This document shows positions 37,446-45,633 of a stretch of DNA of 64,000 bases, piece after piece. Origin of the DNA: Collimonas sp. OK607 (lineage in GTDB: Bacteria; Pseudomonadota; Gammaproteobacteria; Burkholderiales; Burkholderiaceae_D); the NCBI RefSeq assembly GCF_900111995.1, contig NZ_FOKF01000007.1:93328-157327 (forward strand), in the 5' to 3' direction. Under the pieces are notes generated by a model. The model was not told the origin of the DNA. It made no database searches and was given only the letters and a program-made list of their open reading frames with translations. A program made the translations under genes and the position numbers. The number at the start of each line of letters is the position of its first letter. Position 1 is the stretch's first letter.

Positions 37446-38057
37446 ATGAAATACAGCGATGACCTCAAATCCTTGTTGCGAGCGGATCCGGTGCGGCAGC
37501 GCCTGATAGCGCTGGTACATTCCCTCGATCTGCCGGACTGCTGGATCGCGGCTGGCTTTATCAGAAATGCAGTCTGGGATTTTTTGCACGGAAGAGCACC
37601 CTCATTACCCTCCGGAGATGTCGACGTGATTTGGTTCGATTCCTCCAGGAACAGCGCGGACATCGATTTGGAACTAGAAAGTCGCCTGAAGAATAGTGAT
37701 GATTCGATCGCCTGGTCGGTGAAAAATCAAAGCCGGATGCATACCCGCAATGGCGATGCGCCTTACCAGTCGAGCATCGATGCCATGCGTTTCTGGCCAG
37801 AGACCGCAACTGCTGTGGCAGTCAGATACACCGGTCATGGCGATCTGGAATTGGCAGCGCCATTTGAGTTAAACGATCTGTACCGGGCTATCGTCAGGCC
37901 AACGCCACGTTTCGCCGGCGAAAAGCGCCCAATATTCGACCGCCGCCTGCAGCAAAAGAACTGGCTCGATCACTGGCCTCTATTGCGTGTCGCGGCAAGC
38001 CCACCAGTCGTGAATTGTAAATGGGAAAAGCCAACCCAGGGTTTGCCTCTAAAGTGA
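37446..38057 (+). CDS. Nucleotidyltransferase family protein (DUF925-like)
   Basis: A 203-residue protein with the nucleotidyltransferase-fold core WIAAGFIRNAVWDFLHG and the metal-binding GDVDVIWFDSS, then ELESRLK and KNQSRMHTRNG, as in the COG3575/DUF925 family. Its function is not known. It lies 12 bp after the GNAT gene and converges with the AraC-type regulator (14-bp gap). Confidence 0.87.
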   Translation: MKYSDDLKSLLRADPVRQRLIALVHSLDLPDCWIAAGFIRNAVWDFLHGRAPSLPSGDVDVIWFDSSRNSADIDLELESRLKNSDDSIAWSVKNQSRMHTRNGDAPYQSSIDAMRFWPETATAVAVRYTGHGDLELAAPFELNDLYRAIVRPTPRFAGEKRPIFDRRLQQKNWLDHWPLLRVAASPPVVNCKWEKPTQGLPLK

Positions 38058-38071
38058 TTCCCGGAGAAAAT

Positions 38072-39097
38072 TCAGTTGCGGCCAAACGCTTGACGGTACT
38101 CCGCCGGCGTAAGTGCAGTAAGGTCTTTGAACATGCGGCGCATGCTGGAATCGCTGCTAAAACCAAGCTCTGCGCTGATGGAGCTGGCGGGTACGGATGT
38201 CAGGATAAGACGCTCGCTTGCCTGGTTGAGTTTGATTCGTCGAACATAGTTTGCGACCGACAAGCCCGTGGCCGCGATAACTTTCCGCGCAAGAGTCCGT
38301 TCCGAAATATGCAATTCCTGCGCCAAGTGATGTACCGTCGCTTCGGTCGCAGGCATTTGTTCCGCCACTGCATACAGCTTACGCAGCAGCCGGTCAGGTT
38401 GTTCGATCAGATTCATCGCCTGAAACACATGATGGGTGCGCTCGGGACGCGGCAACACCATGAGCTTGGTCAAATCCCGATAGGCTTCAACGCTGAGATA
38501 TTTCTCTATCAAGGCCTGGGCGATCGGCAAATAGCCGTTGACGCCAGAGGCGGTAGCCGTGCGCAGGTTAACAATGCTGGTTCGCTCGTTTTGCCAAAGA
38601 ATTTTCGGATAACGCCGCCGCATCGCATCGGCCAGCCACCACGTAACCGTCGCTTTCTGGCCATTCAACCGTCCCGTGGAAGCGAGCAAACAGACGCCGG
38701 TGCAGTAGCTCCACATCATGACGCTCTTCTGCAATCCTGCCAACGCCGCGATCAAGTTCGCATTGATGGCAAGTTCGTCCGATACCTGCTGTGACGATTC
38801 TGCCCAAAAACCCGGCACCAGTATGGCATCGAGATTAGCGCCCGGAATCGATTCGCCAGCTGCGAGCGATTGACCGTGAGCGCATTCAACAACGCCGGCC
38901 TGCTCCGCAACGAAAACCACTTCAAAGAGACGCACGCCGGCACGCCGATTCGCGGCATAAACAAGATCCGCAAATGCAAACAATCCTGCCGGCATGCATC
39001 CGGGATACAAAAGCAAACCGATACGAAGAGCCGGCTGGCTAGACTTGGCAGAAAATGATTGTTTTATGTCCATTCTTGCCATTTTAAGCTTACTCAT
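38072..39097 (-). CDS. GlxA family AraC-type transcriptional regulator
   Basis: A regulator with an N-terminal DJ-1/PfpI domain (about 25-190, with the nucleophile-elbow cysteine in YCTGVCLLA) and a C-terminal AraC/XylS DNA-binding domain with two helix-turn-helix motifs (HHLAQELHISERTLARKV; SSISAELGFSSDSSMRRMF). Several ATGs near the start (39109, 39097, 39082, 39073) are possible; none has a clear Shine-Dalgarno. It is divergent from the MBL-fold gene, which is therefore its likely target. Confidence 0.9.
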   Translation of the reverse strand: MSKLKMARMDIKQSFSAKSSQPALRIGLLLYPGCMPAGLFAFADLVYAANRRAGVRLFEVVFVAEQAGVVECAHGQSLAAGESIPGANLDAILVPGFWAESSQQVSDELAINANLIAALAGLQKSVMMWSYCTGVCLLASTGRLNGQKATVTWWLADAMRRRYPKILWQNERTSIVNLRTATASGVNGYLPIAQALIEKYLSVEAYRDLTKLMVLPRPERTHHVFQAMNLIEQPDRLLRKLYAVAEQMPATEATVHHLAQELHISERTLARKVIAATGLSVANYVRRIKLNQASERLILTSVPASSISAELGFSSDSSMRRMFKDLTALTPAEYRQAFGRN

Positions 39098-39138
39098 GAA
39101 GCCACACAATGAGTCATCCCTATGAAGAAAGACTCATC

Positions 39139-39918
39139 ATGAAAATAACGCAGCTCCGTAATGCGACGATCGTGCTTGAAATTGGCACCCACCGGATCCT
39201 GGTTGATCCGATGCTAGCGCCGAAAGATGCGTTGCCACCGCTAAAATTCCTCGACCAGCGGCAACGCAATCCCGTCGTTGAACTACCCGTAGTGGCCGAC
39301 GCCATGCTTGATTCGGTGACGCATTGCTTGATTACCCACTGCCAGAAGGGGCACTTCGATCATCTCGACCGTGCGGGAAAAGAATGGCTGCGAACCCGGC
39401 AAATTCCCGTGATATGCACGCCGCACGATGCGGATTATCTGCGTCAGCGCGACCTGAACGTTTGTCCACTGCCGGTGGGGCATCAGGAGCCGCAGGCCTT
39501 TCTGGGTGGTCAAGTCAGAACCGTGCCCTGCAGCCACGGCAGGGGCATGATCGGGTTACTGATGGAACACGGCGTTGGCTACTTTATCGAAATGCCCGGA
39601 GAGCCAAGCCTCTATCTTTCAGGCGACACCCTCCTGACACCTGCCGTGCGCGATTTTGCTGCGCGCCATCAGCCGAATATTTGCGTAGTCCCGGCAGGCG
39701 GCGCCAGATTTGACGTCGGGCATGAAATCATCATGGGCACCAGCGAAGTCATCGAATTCACGTTGGCATTGAAAGGCACGGTAATCGCCAATCACCTGGA
39801 GGCTCTCAGTCATTGTCCGGTGAGCCGAAGTGAGCTGTCCGCCGCTGCCGCCCATGCAGGCGTAGCGGACCGGCTACGCATACCCGAGGATGGGGAAACC
39901 CTGGAGTTGACGGTCTGA
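39139..39918 (+). CDS. Metallo-beta-lactamase-fold hydrolase
   Basis: A 259-residue protein of the UlaG/YcfU-like MBL group. The metal motif is seen as THCQKGHFDHLDRAG (H-x5-H-x-D-H type), followed by PCSHGRGMIGLLMEHGVGY and LSGDTLLTP. I start at ATG 39139 (MKITQLRNATIVLEIG), the family N-terminus; an ATG at 39109 adds 10 residues. The substrate is unknown. The divergent GlxA-type regulator next to it suggests specific induction. Confidence 0.85.
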   Translation: MKITQLRNATIVLEIGTHRILVDPMLAPKDALPPLKFLDQRQRNPVVELPVVADAMLDSVTHCLITHCQKGHFDHLDRAGKEWLRTRQIPVICTPHDADYLRQRDLNVCPLPVGHQEPQAFLGGQVRTVPCSHGRGMIGLLMEHGVGYFIEMPGEPSLYLSGDTLLTPAVRDFAARHQPNICVVPAGGARFDVGHEIIMGTSEVIEFTLALKGTVIANHLEALSHCPVSRSELSAAAAHAGVADRLRIPEDGETLELTV

Positions 39919-39955
39919 GTCGGCTGCTTCCTCATCTGAAGCAGCCGCCAGACGA

Positions 39956-40375
39956 TTACAGTTTACCAAGCGTGGATTCATCAGGCTCCCCTTCAAAATA
40001 TTTTTGCAGGCAATCGTTGAAAACCTGATTGCCGGTTGCTGCTTTGGCAAACAAGGTCATTGAAGATTGAAATTTCATGTAGTCCGGGTAACCGAATATA
40101 TCGTCTATCGAACGCCCGTCAACCGCTTCGACTAGTCGGCTGCACTCCAGCAGCCGCGACCCAAGCAGCGGATGCGCCAGATACGCCTTGGCTTCCTCAA
40201 GCGAGGAGATGGCATATCTGGATGCCATCTCGCTGTGGCCCAATCCCTGGATCTGAGGGAAAATGAACCACATCCAATGGCTTCGTTTTCGGCCCGCGCT
40301 TAGTTCTTCACGTACGATGTCGAAGACTGGCTGTTGAGCCGTCACGAAGCGTTGCAGATTGTATTGATCGTTCAC
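39956..40375 (-). CDS. DUF1810 family protein
   Basis: A 139-residue DUF1810 protein, recognised by NLQRFVTAQQPVFD at the N-terminus, SHWMWFIFPQIQGLG, and DYMKFQSSMTLFAKA. The function of the family is unknown. I choose the GTG at 40375 as start, because GAGGGAG lies 6 bp upstream and the family begins there; the open frame continues upstream to 40420 into the divergent gene's leader. Confidence 0.88.
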   Translation of the reverse strand: MNDQYNLQRFVTAQQPVFDIVREELSAGRKRSHWMWFIFPQIQGLGHSEMASRYAISSLEEAKAYLAHPLLGSRLLECSRLVEAVDGRSIDDIFGYPDYMKFQSSMTLFAKAATGNQVFNDCLQKYFEGEPDESTLGKL

Positions 40376-40408
40376 GTCTTTCTCCCTCATATCGAAAGGA
40401 AAAACCCC

Positions 40409-40804
40409 TTGATCTCTCATGTCTTTGTCGGCATCACCGATTTTCAGCGCGCGTTCCGGTTTTATTCAGCGGTCATGGAAACCCTGGACCTGCAGTTGAA
40501 ATTCTGCGATGCAGATAAACCATGGGCGGCCTGGATGGCGAGTGGCGAGGCGCGCCCCCTGTTCATCATAGGTTCGCCTTACAACGGAGAAATTGCAACC
40601 GTCGGCAACGGTCAGATGATCGCCCTGCTCGCCCCGACCCGGACTGCCGTCGACAATGCCCATGCAGCAGCTTTGAAAAACGGCGGCCGCTGCGAAGGCG
40701 TCCCCGGGTTACGTCCCCAATATCATGCCGATTATTACGGCGCCTATTTCCGTGATGCCGACGGCAACAAGATTTGCGTTTGCTGTCACGATGCAGCGGC
40801 TTAG
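40409..40804 (+). CDS. VOC family protein (glyoxalase/bleomycin-resistance fold)
   Basis: A 131-residue vicinal-oxygen-chelate protein: ISHVFVGITDFQRAFRFYSA at the start, and YHADYYGAYFRDADGNKIC at the end with the typical metal-site Glu replaced by the DADGNK turn. I use the TTG at 40409, because AGGA lies 8 bp upstream and the fold begins there. The substrate is unknown. It is divergent from the DUF1810 gene with a 33-bp gap. Confidence 0.87.
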   Translation: MISHVFVGITDFQRAFRFYSAVMETLDLQLKFCDADKPWAAWMASGEARPLFIIGSPYNGEIATVGNGQMIALLAPTRTAVDNAHAAALKNGGRCEGVPGLRPQYHADYYGAYFRDADGNKICVCCHDAAA

Positions 40805-40834
40805 GACTTAGCTGCGCGCCGTCGTCACGTTAAA

Positions 40835-40866
40835 ACAGGACATCAATTCAAGTATTGATGTCCTGT
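40835..40866 (-). terminator. Bidirectional-type hairpin between VOC gene and lipoprotein gene
   Basis: A perfect 13-bp stem ACAGGACATCAAT / ATTGATGTCCTGT with a 6-base loop lies between two convergent genes. On the minus strand it is followed by TTTTAA, so it best fits termination of the lipoprotein gene; it may also stop the VOC transcript. Confidence 0.8.
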
Positions 40867-40903
40867 GGAAAATACAATTTTAATTGTCAGGAAAGCGCTG
40901 GCG

Positions 40904-41167
40904 TCAAAACGACGTGCATTGGATTATGCCAGGGTGCCCAAAGCAAGTTGTCGTAGCCGGATAACGCTCGGTATTGTCTTTTGTGTCCAGCCGCAGCACG
41001 CAATTGCGCCATTCGTTGGAATTGCTTTTATATCCCATTCTGTCGCAAGCCGGTCCGTAGATGCGCATCATCTGGTCGACATCGCGCTGCGCCTGGGCGG
41101 CACGTTCAGCATCCGTCGCGCAACCGGCCAGCATGGCGACCGCCGCCAGGATCATGAGTGTACGCAT
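40904..41167 (-). CDS. Small lipoprotein of unknown function
   Basis: An 87-residue protein with a lipoprotein signal peptide: MRTLMILAAVAMLAGC, lipobox LAGC with acylated Cys16. The mature part is about 70 residues with three further cysteines in its second half (ACDRMG, RNCVLRL, TTTCFG), so disulphides are possible. The ATG at 41167 has GGAG 7 bp upstream; the open frame further upstream is not supported. No family recognised. Confidence 0.8.
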   Translation of the reverse strand: MRTLMILAAVAMLAGCATDAERAAQAQRDVDQMMRIYGPACDRMGYKSNSNEWRNCVLRLDTKDNTERYPATTTCFGHPGIIQCTSF

Positions 41168-41392
41168 AAGAAACTCCTTCCTTTCGGTTCTGTTCAGCGA
41201 GCTTCGGTGAACTCCGGTTTTTCTATTTATCGCAAGCAAATGCGTGAACGCAGAGCTTGTTGTGACGGTAGTATAGGCTAGAGCCTATTGCTCCACCGTT
41301 TCCGATTATGCATAGTTGCTACCAGATGTAACTAGCCAGAAGTTTGTTCACGCTGGCAAGAGTGCGCTACCTCCGTCCATTTATAAAATATA

Positions 41393-41425
41393 ACGTTTGA
41401 CGTATAACGCCTAACGTAATACTCT
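41393..41425 (+). promoter_or_regulatory. higBA promoter with heptad ACG repeats
   Basis: ACG occurs four times at an exact 7-bp spacing (41393, 41400, 41407, 41414). It overlaps a candidate -35 TTGACG (41397-41402), with TACTCT (41420-41425) 17 bases later as -10. The transcript would start at or within a few bases of the higB ATG. The repeats are a plausible HigA binding site. Confidence 0.5.
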
Positions 41426-41432
41426 CCCAAAT

Positions 41433-41711
41433 ATGATACTTAGCTTTCGCTGTGGCGATACTCAAACCTTGTTTGAAGGCAAACGAGTTGCAAAATTCGC
41501 AAATATCGCCAATGTTGCGGAACGAAAGCTTCAGCAGTTAGACAGTGCTGTGACACTTAATTTTCTCCGTTCACCACCCGGTAACCGTTTAGAGGCGCTA
41601 GTTGGGAACCGCGCCGGCAAGTACAGTATCCGAGTGAATGAACAATGGCGCATCTGCTTCGTTTGGACCGACCAAGGAGTGGAAAACGTTGAGATGGTTG
41701 ACTATCATTAG
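41433..41711 (+). CDS. higB: HigB-type (RelE superfamily) toxin
   Basis: A 92-residue toxin that in this family cleaves mRNA at the ribosome. It has the HigB/RelE pattern: KLQQLDSAVTLNFLRSPPGN, then GKYSIRVNEQWRICFVW with the basic catalytic residues, and a C-terminal VEMVDYH with the final His. No Shine-Dalgarno precedes the ATG. The toxin gene comes first and the antitoxin second, as in higBA loci. Confidence 0.92.
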   Translation: MILSFRCGDTQTLFEGKRVAKFANIANVAERKLQQLDSAVTLNFLRSPPGNRLEALVGNRAGKYSIRVNEQWRICFVWTDQGVENVEMVDYH

Positions 41712-41721
41712 GAATGAAATC

Positions 41722-42033
41722 ATGAGCAAAATCAAAAATGGCATGCGGCCAATCCACCCGGGAGAAATTCTGCGGGAGGAATATCTGAATCAAATCCCGA
41801 TGAGTGCAAATGCTCTCGCGATAGCGCTACACGTCCCGGCTACCCGCATCAGTGAAATCGTCCACGAACGGCGCGGCATAACTGCGGATACCGCATTACG
41901 CCTTGCCCGCTTCTTTGGCAATGACGCACAGTCCTGGCTAAACCTACAACAAGCCTACGATCTTAAAATTGCTGAAAAAGAAATCATGGCGAAGATCACA
42001 AGGGAAGTCCAGCCTCTGGCAGAAGCGGTCTAG
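41722..42033 (+). CDS. higA: HigA-type antitoxin
   Basis: A 103-residue helix-turn-helix (XRE family) antitoxin: MRPIHPGEILREEYL is the HigA signature, and the HTH is in SANALAIALHVPATRISEIV. It neutralises HigB and represses its own operon in studied systems. It begins 10 bp after higB with GGA at 8 bp spacing. The long open frame upstream overlaps higB and is not used. Confidence 0.93.
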   Translation: MSKIKNGMRPIHPGEILREEYLNQIPMSANALAIALHVPATRISEIVHERRGITADTALRLARFFGNDAQSWLNLQQAYDLKIAEKEIMAKITREVQPLAEAV

Positions 42034-42096
42034 CACGTCCCCGGCGCCGCCATTTACCAACCCGCTGCACACAACAACATTTGTTTGATTATTAAC

Positions 42097-42126
42097 TTGT
42101 AAATAGTAATAATTCTCATTTATAAT
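42097..42126 (+). promoter_or_regulatory. Promoter of the haem operon with overlapping Fur-box-like site
   Basis: A perfect -10 TATAAT (42121-42126) follows an 18-base spacer after TTGTAA (42097-42102). The spacer is AATAGTAATAATTCTCATT (42102-42120), which matches 12 of 19 positions of the Fur consensus. Binding of Fur-Fe2+ here would block transcription when iron is sufficient. Confidence 0.7.
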
Positions 42127-42247
42127 AGAATCCGAGCAATACACTCATGTAGATTGCCCACCCTCAGATACCTCTCTCTTTCCAGCCAGCCGCATCTCTA
42201 GCGTCGCCAGCCACTCAACAAGTTTGACTGTTTTGGAGCACGACGCT

Positions 42248-44503
42248 TTGCCCAATTTATATCCAACCCGCATCGCGATGCCGGGACTGCCTGCGGCCGC
42301 CAACTTTGCCGTCTTCGCCACGATCGCCGTATCGACGCCAGTTTTTGCCCAGAGCGCGCCACAGCTGCTGGCTGGCACCTATGCCACCAGCCACGCACTC
42401 GACGAAATATCGGTGACTGCGACCCGCAGCGAGACCGCGGTCTCACGCACGCCCAGCAGTATCTCTGTGATCAATGCCGACACCATCGAAGAACAGCAAC
42501 CCAGGGATGTCAAGGACCTGCTGCGCTACGAACCCGGTGTAACGGTCAGGCACGGGCCTTACCGGCCATCGTCGGCGGCTACGGCCGGTGGCCGAGGCGG
42601 TAACGAAGGCATCAATATCCGCGGGCTGGAAGGCAACCGGATCCTGCTGATGGAGGACGGCACGCGCCTGCCCAGCGCGTTTTCGTTCGGGCCGCTGGAA
42701 GCGGGACGGGGCGACTATGTGCAGATGGATATGTATAAGCGGGTGGAAATCCTGCGCGGACCGGCATCCGCCATGTACGGCAGCGACGGCCTGACCGGCG
42801 CCGTCAACTTCATCACCAAGGATCCATCCGATTTCCTGAAGATTTTCAACAAGCCGACCTACTTCTCGATCAAGCCCAGCTACGACTCTACCGATGGCAG
42901 CACTTCTACCACTGCCGTCGCCGCTTTCGGCTGGGAACGTTTCGAGGGTTTGATCATTGCCAACAAGCGCGATGGCCATGAGGTTGACACCAATGGCACG
43001 CGCGACATCGTCGGCCCCAACCGCGATACCGCCAATCCGCAAAACATCCATGGCAACGCTCTGCTCGGCAAGCTGGTATTCAAGGCCAGCGCCCAGGACA
43101 CCTTCACCGCCACCATCAATCACCAGGAACAGAAAACCGACTCCAACGTGCTGTCCGCGGTTACGGCCAGCACGCTGGCACTGCGCGCTAACGATAAACT
43201 CGAACGCAATCGCTACAGCCTGGCCTACGATTTCAAGGACGCCAGCAATCGCTATTTCCAGAACGCCCAGGCGCAGATCTACTATCAGGATGCCAAGAAT
43301 CACCAGTTCTCCTACGAAGACCGATTCCCGGCCGTTGACCGCACCCGCGACAACACCTATCAGGAACGCACCTACGGCGCTTCGGCGCAAGCCGAAAGCG
43401 GCTTCGCCACCGGTAGCCTGCAGCACAAGCTGGTTTATGGGTTAGACCTAAGCACGACACGCATCAGTGGACTGCGCGATGGCACTATTCCGGGCGTCGG
43501 CGAATCGCCGTTCCCCAACAAGGCTTTCCCGAATACCGATTACTCGCTGTTCGGCGCTTTCATTCAGGACGAAATCCGGTTGTCGCAAAACGGCGCGCTC
43601 AGTATCACGCCCGGTCTGCGCTTCGACGGCTATCGCCTGACACCGGACGAGAACGATCCGTCCTACACCGGCAAGCCCACCAAATCGAGCGGCAACGCCG
43701 TATCGCCGCGACTGGCATTGATGTATGAGATCAGCCCGGCGTTGCTGCCCTACATCCAGTACGCACGCGGTTTCCGCACGCCGACGCCGGACCAGGTCAA
43801 CAACAGTTTCGGCAATCCGATCTACGGCTATGCCACTATCGGCAATCCGGATCTGAAACCGGAAACCAGCAACACGTTCGAACTCGGTTTGCGCGGCAAA
43901 CTGGACGGCGGCAACAGCGTCCTGCGCTACAGCACGGCAGTCTTCACCGGCAACTACAACAATTTCATCTCGCAAGAAGTAGTGAGTGGCAGCGGCCGGC
44001 CGTTCGTCGATCCGCTCATCTACCAGTACGTCAATCGCGCCAAGGCCCGCATCAGCGGCGCTGAAGCGAGAATCGACTGGCAACTGGCTAACGGCCTCGG
44101 CTTCAAGGCCGGCATGGCTTATACCAAAGGTCACACTGAAGGCGCCGACGGCAGCAGCACACCGCTCGATACCGTCAATCCCTTCATGGCGGTATTCGGC
44201 TTGCGCTACGAGCCCGGCGAACGCTGGTACGGACAAACAGACTTCATCTACCAAAGCGCCAAACGCCGCAGCGACATGAGCAAGCAGAGCGACTTTGCAC
44301 CACCGGCTGCCTTCGTCATGGATCTGCGCGGCGGCTACAACATCAGCAAGAACGTTGCGCTGTTCGCCGGCATCCACAACCTTTTCAATCGCCAATACTG
44401 GAACTGGTCGGATGTGCGCGGCCTGGCCGACAACTCGACAGTCAAAGATGCTTATACCGCCCCCGGCCGCAGCTTTAACGTCGGTTTGAAATTCCAGTAT
44501 TAA
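42248..44503 (+). CDS. TonB-dependent haem/haemoglobin receptor
   Basis: An outer-membrane TonB-dependent receptor of the HmuR/HemR type. After a signal peptide (ends PVFAQ) the TonB box is LDEISVTATRSE. The plug domain has VKDLLRYEPGV and RGLEGNRILLMEDG. The barrel contains the haem-receptor FRAP-like motif FRTPTPDQ and NPDLKPETS, and it ends in an aromatic residue (NVGLKFQY). I pick the TTG at 42248 with GGAG 9 bp upstream; a TTG at 42224 is the alternative. It is first in the operon and lies behind the Fur-box promoter. Confidence 0.92.
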   Translation: MPNLYPTRIAMPGLPAAANFAVFATIAVSTPVFAQSAPQLLAGTYATSHALDEISVTATRSETAVSRTPSSISVINADTIEEQQPRDVKDLLRYEPGVTVRHGPYRPSSAATAGGRGGNEGINIRGLEGNRILLMEDGTRLPSAFSFGPLEAGRGDYVQMDMYKRVEILRGPASAMYGSDGLTGAVNFITKDPSDFLKIFNKPTYFSIKPSYDSTDGSTSTTAVAAFGWERFEGLIIANKRDGHEVDTNGTRDIVGPNRDTANPQNIHGNALLGKLVFKASAQDTFTATINHQEQKTDSNVLSAVTASTLALRANDKLERNRYSLAYDFKDASNRYFQNAQAQIYYQDAKNHQFSYEDRFPAVDRTRDNTYQERTYGASAQAESGFATGSLQHKLVYGLDLSTTRISGLRDGTIPGVGESPFPNKAFPNTDYSLFGAFIQDEIRLSQNGALSITPGLRFDGYRLTPDENDPSYTGKPTKSSGNAVSPRLALMYEISPALLPYIQYARGFRTPTPDQVNNSFGNPIYGYATIGNPDLKPETSNTFELGLRGKLDGGNSVLRYSTAVFTGNYNNFISQEVVSGSGRPFVDPLIYQYVNRAKARISGAEARIDWQLANGLGFKAGMAYTKGHTEGADGSSTPLDTVNPFMAVFGLRYEPGERWYGQTDFIYQSAKRRSDMSKQSDFAPPAAFVMDLRGGYNISKNVALFAGIHNLFNRQYWNWSDVRGLADNSTVKDAYTAPGRSFNVGLKFQY

Positions 44504-44542
44504 TCCACGTATCAATCCCAATTCCCGGACCAGGAGAAAACC

Positions 44543-45631
44543 ATGTCTACCGCTAACCTGCACAAGCAACGGAATCAACAACAATTGCGCGATGATTTCT
44601 TAAACATCAAACGCGAGAAAAAGCTGCGTAATCGCGATGCCGCCGCCGCGATCGGAGTCACCGAAGGCGAAGCCATTGCAGCCTGCGTCGGCGTCGAGAC
44701 AATCCGCCTGCTGCCGCGTTTTGTCGAATTGTTTGAAGAAGTGCCGCTGCTCGGCCCGGTCATGGCGCTCACCCGCAATGACAGCGCCGTACATGAAAAG
44801 GACGGCGCTTATCAAAAGATGAGCCACAACGGCCAGGTCGGCCTGGCGCTCGGCGAAGCCATCGACCTGCGGATTTTCTACAGCCAATGGCGCTTCGCTT
44901 GTGCGGTGATTGAAGAGATCGCACGCGGTGCCGAAAAGACATGGCAAAAAAGCCTGCAGTTCTACGACCTGCACGGCGAGGCAGTACACAAGGTGTTCTT
45001 GCGCGAACACAGCGATCACGAAGCCTTCGATGCTTTGGTAGCGCGCTGGCGCGATCCTGAACAACAGCCTGGCATGACGGTCGAACCTGTGCCGCCGGCA
45101 GCCATTGACACCCCGGATTCAGAAATCGATGGCGACGGCTTCCGCGCCGCCTGGAAAGGCATGACCGACACGCATCAGTTCTTCGGCTTGCTGCGCGGTT
45201 TCGGCGTCAGCCGGACACAGGCGCTGCGACTGGCGCCGCCACAGTTTGTACGCCAGGTCGACAACAGCGCTACCCGTACCATCCTGGAACAGGCTGCCGC
45301 CAACACGTTGCCTATCATGGTTTTCGTCGCCAACCGCGGCATGATCCAGATCCACTCCGGCGCAGTCGCCAACGTCAAGGTAATGGGACCCTGGCTAAAC
45401 ATACTGGACCCGGGCTTCAATCTACATCTGCGGGAAGACTTGATTGCTTCGAGCTGGGTAGTGAGCAAGCCAACCAGCGACGGCGAAGTCACCTCGCTCG
45501 AACTGTTCGACCATGAAGGCAATACCATCGCGATGCTGTTCGGCGTACGCAAACCGGGGCAGCCGGAACTCGCCGCATGGCGCGCAGCGGCCTTGAGTTT
45601 GCCGCTTGCAGCAAACATGGCGGAGGCGTAA
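44543..45631 (+). CDS. hmuS: Haem-degrading/haem-trafficking protein HmuS (ChuS/HemS)
   Basis: A 362-residue cytoplasmic protein of the HemS/ChuS/HmuS family, which binds imported haem and, in some members, opens the ring. The N- and C-terminal halves are a structural repeat. Family motifs include LPRFVELFEEVPLLGPVMAL, the haem-region GAVANVKVMGPWLNILDPGF, and FGVRKPGQPE. The ATG at 44543 has AGGAG 7 bp upstream. It is second in the haem operon. Confidence 0.93.
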   Translation: MSTANLHKQRNQQQLRDDFLNIKREKKLRNRDAAAAIGVTEGEAIAACVGVETIRLLPRFVELFEEVPLLGPVMALTRNDSAVHEKDGAYQKMSHNGQVGLALGEAIDLRIFYSQWRFACAVIEEIARGAEKTWQKSLQFYDLHGEAVHKVFLREHSDHEAFDALVARWRDPEQQPGMTVEPVPPAAIDTPDSEIDGDGFRAAWKGMTDTHQFFGLLRGFGVSRTQALRLAPPQFVRQVDNSATRTILEQAAANTLPIMVFVANRGMIQIHSGAVANVKVMGPWLNILDPGFNLHLREDLIASSWVVSKPTSDGEVTSLELFDHEGNTIAMLFGVRKPGQPELAAWRAAALSLPLAANMAEA

Positions 45632-45633
45632 AC

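Noticed and set aside
41638..41721. N-terminal extension of higA overlapping higB
   Set aside because: It lies within higB coding sequence, and the HigA signature starts only after ATG 41722, which has its own Shine-Dalgarno.
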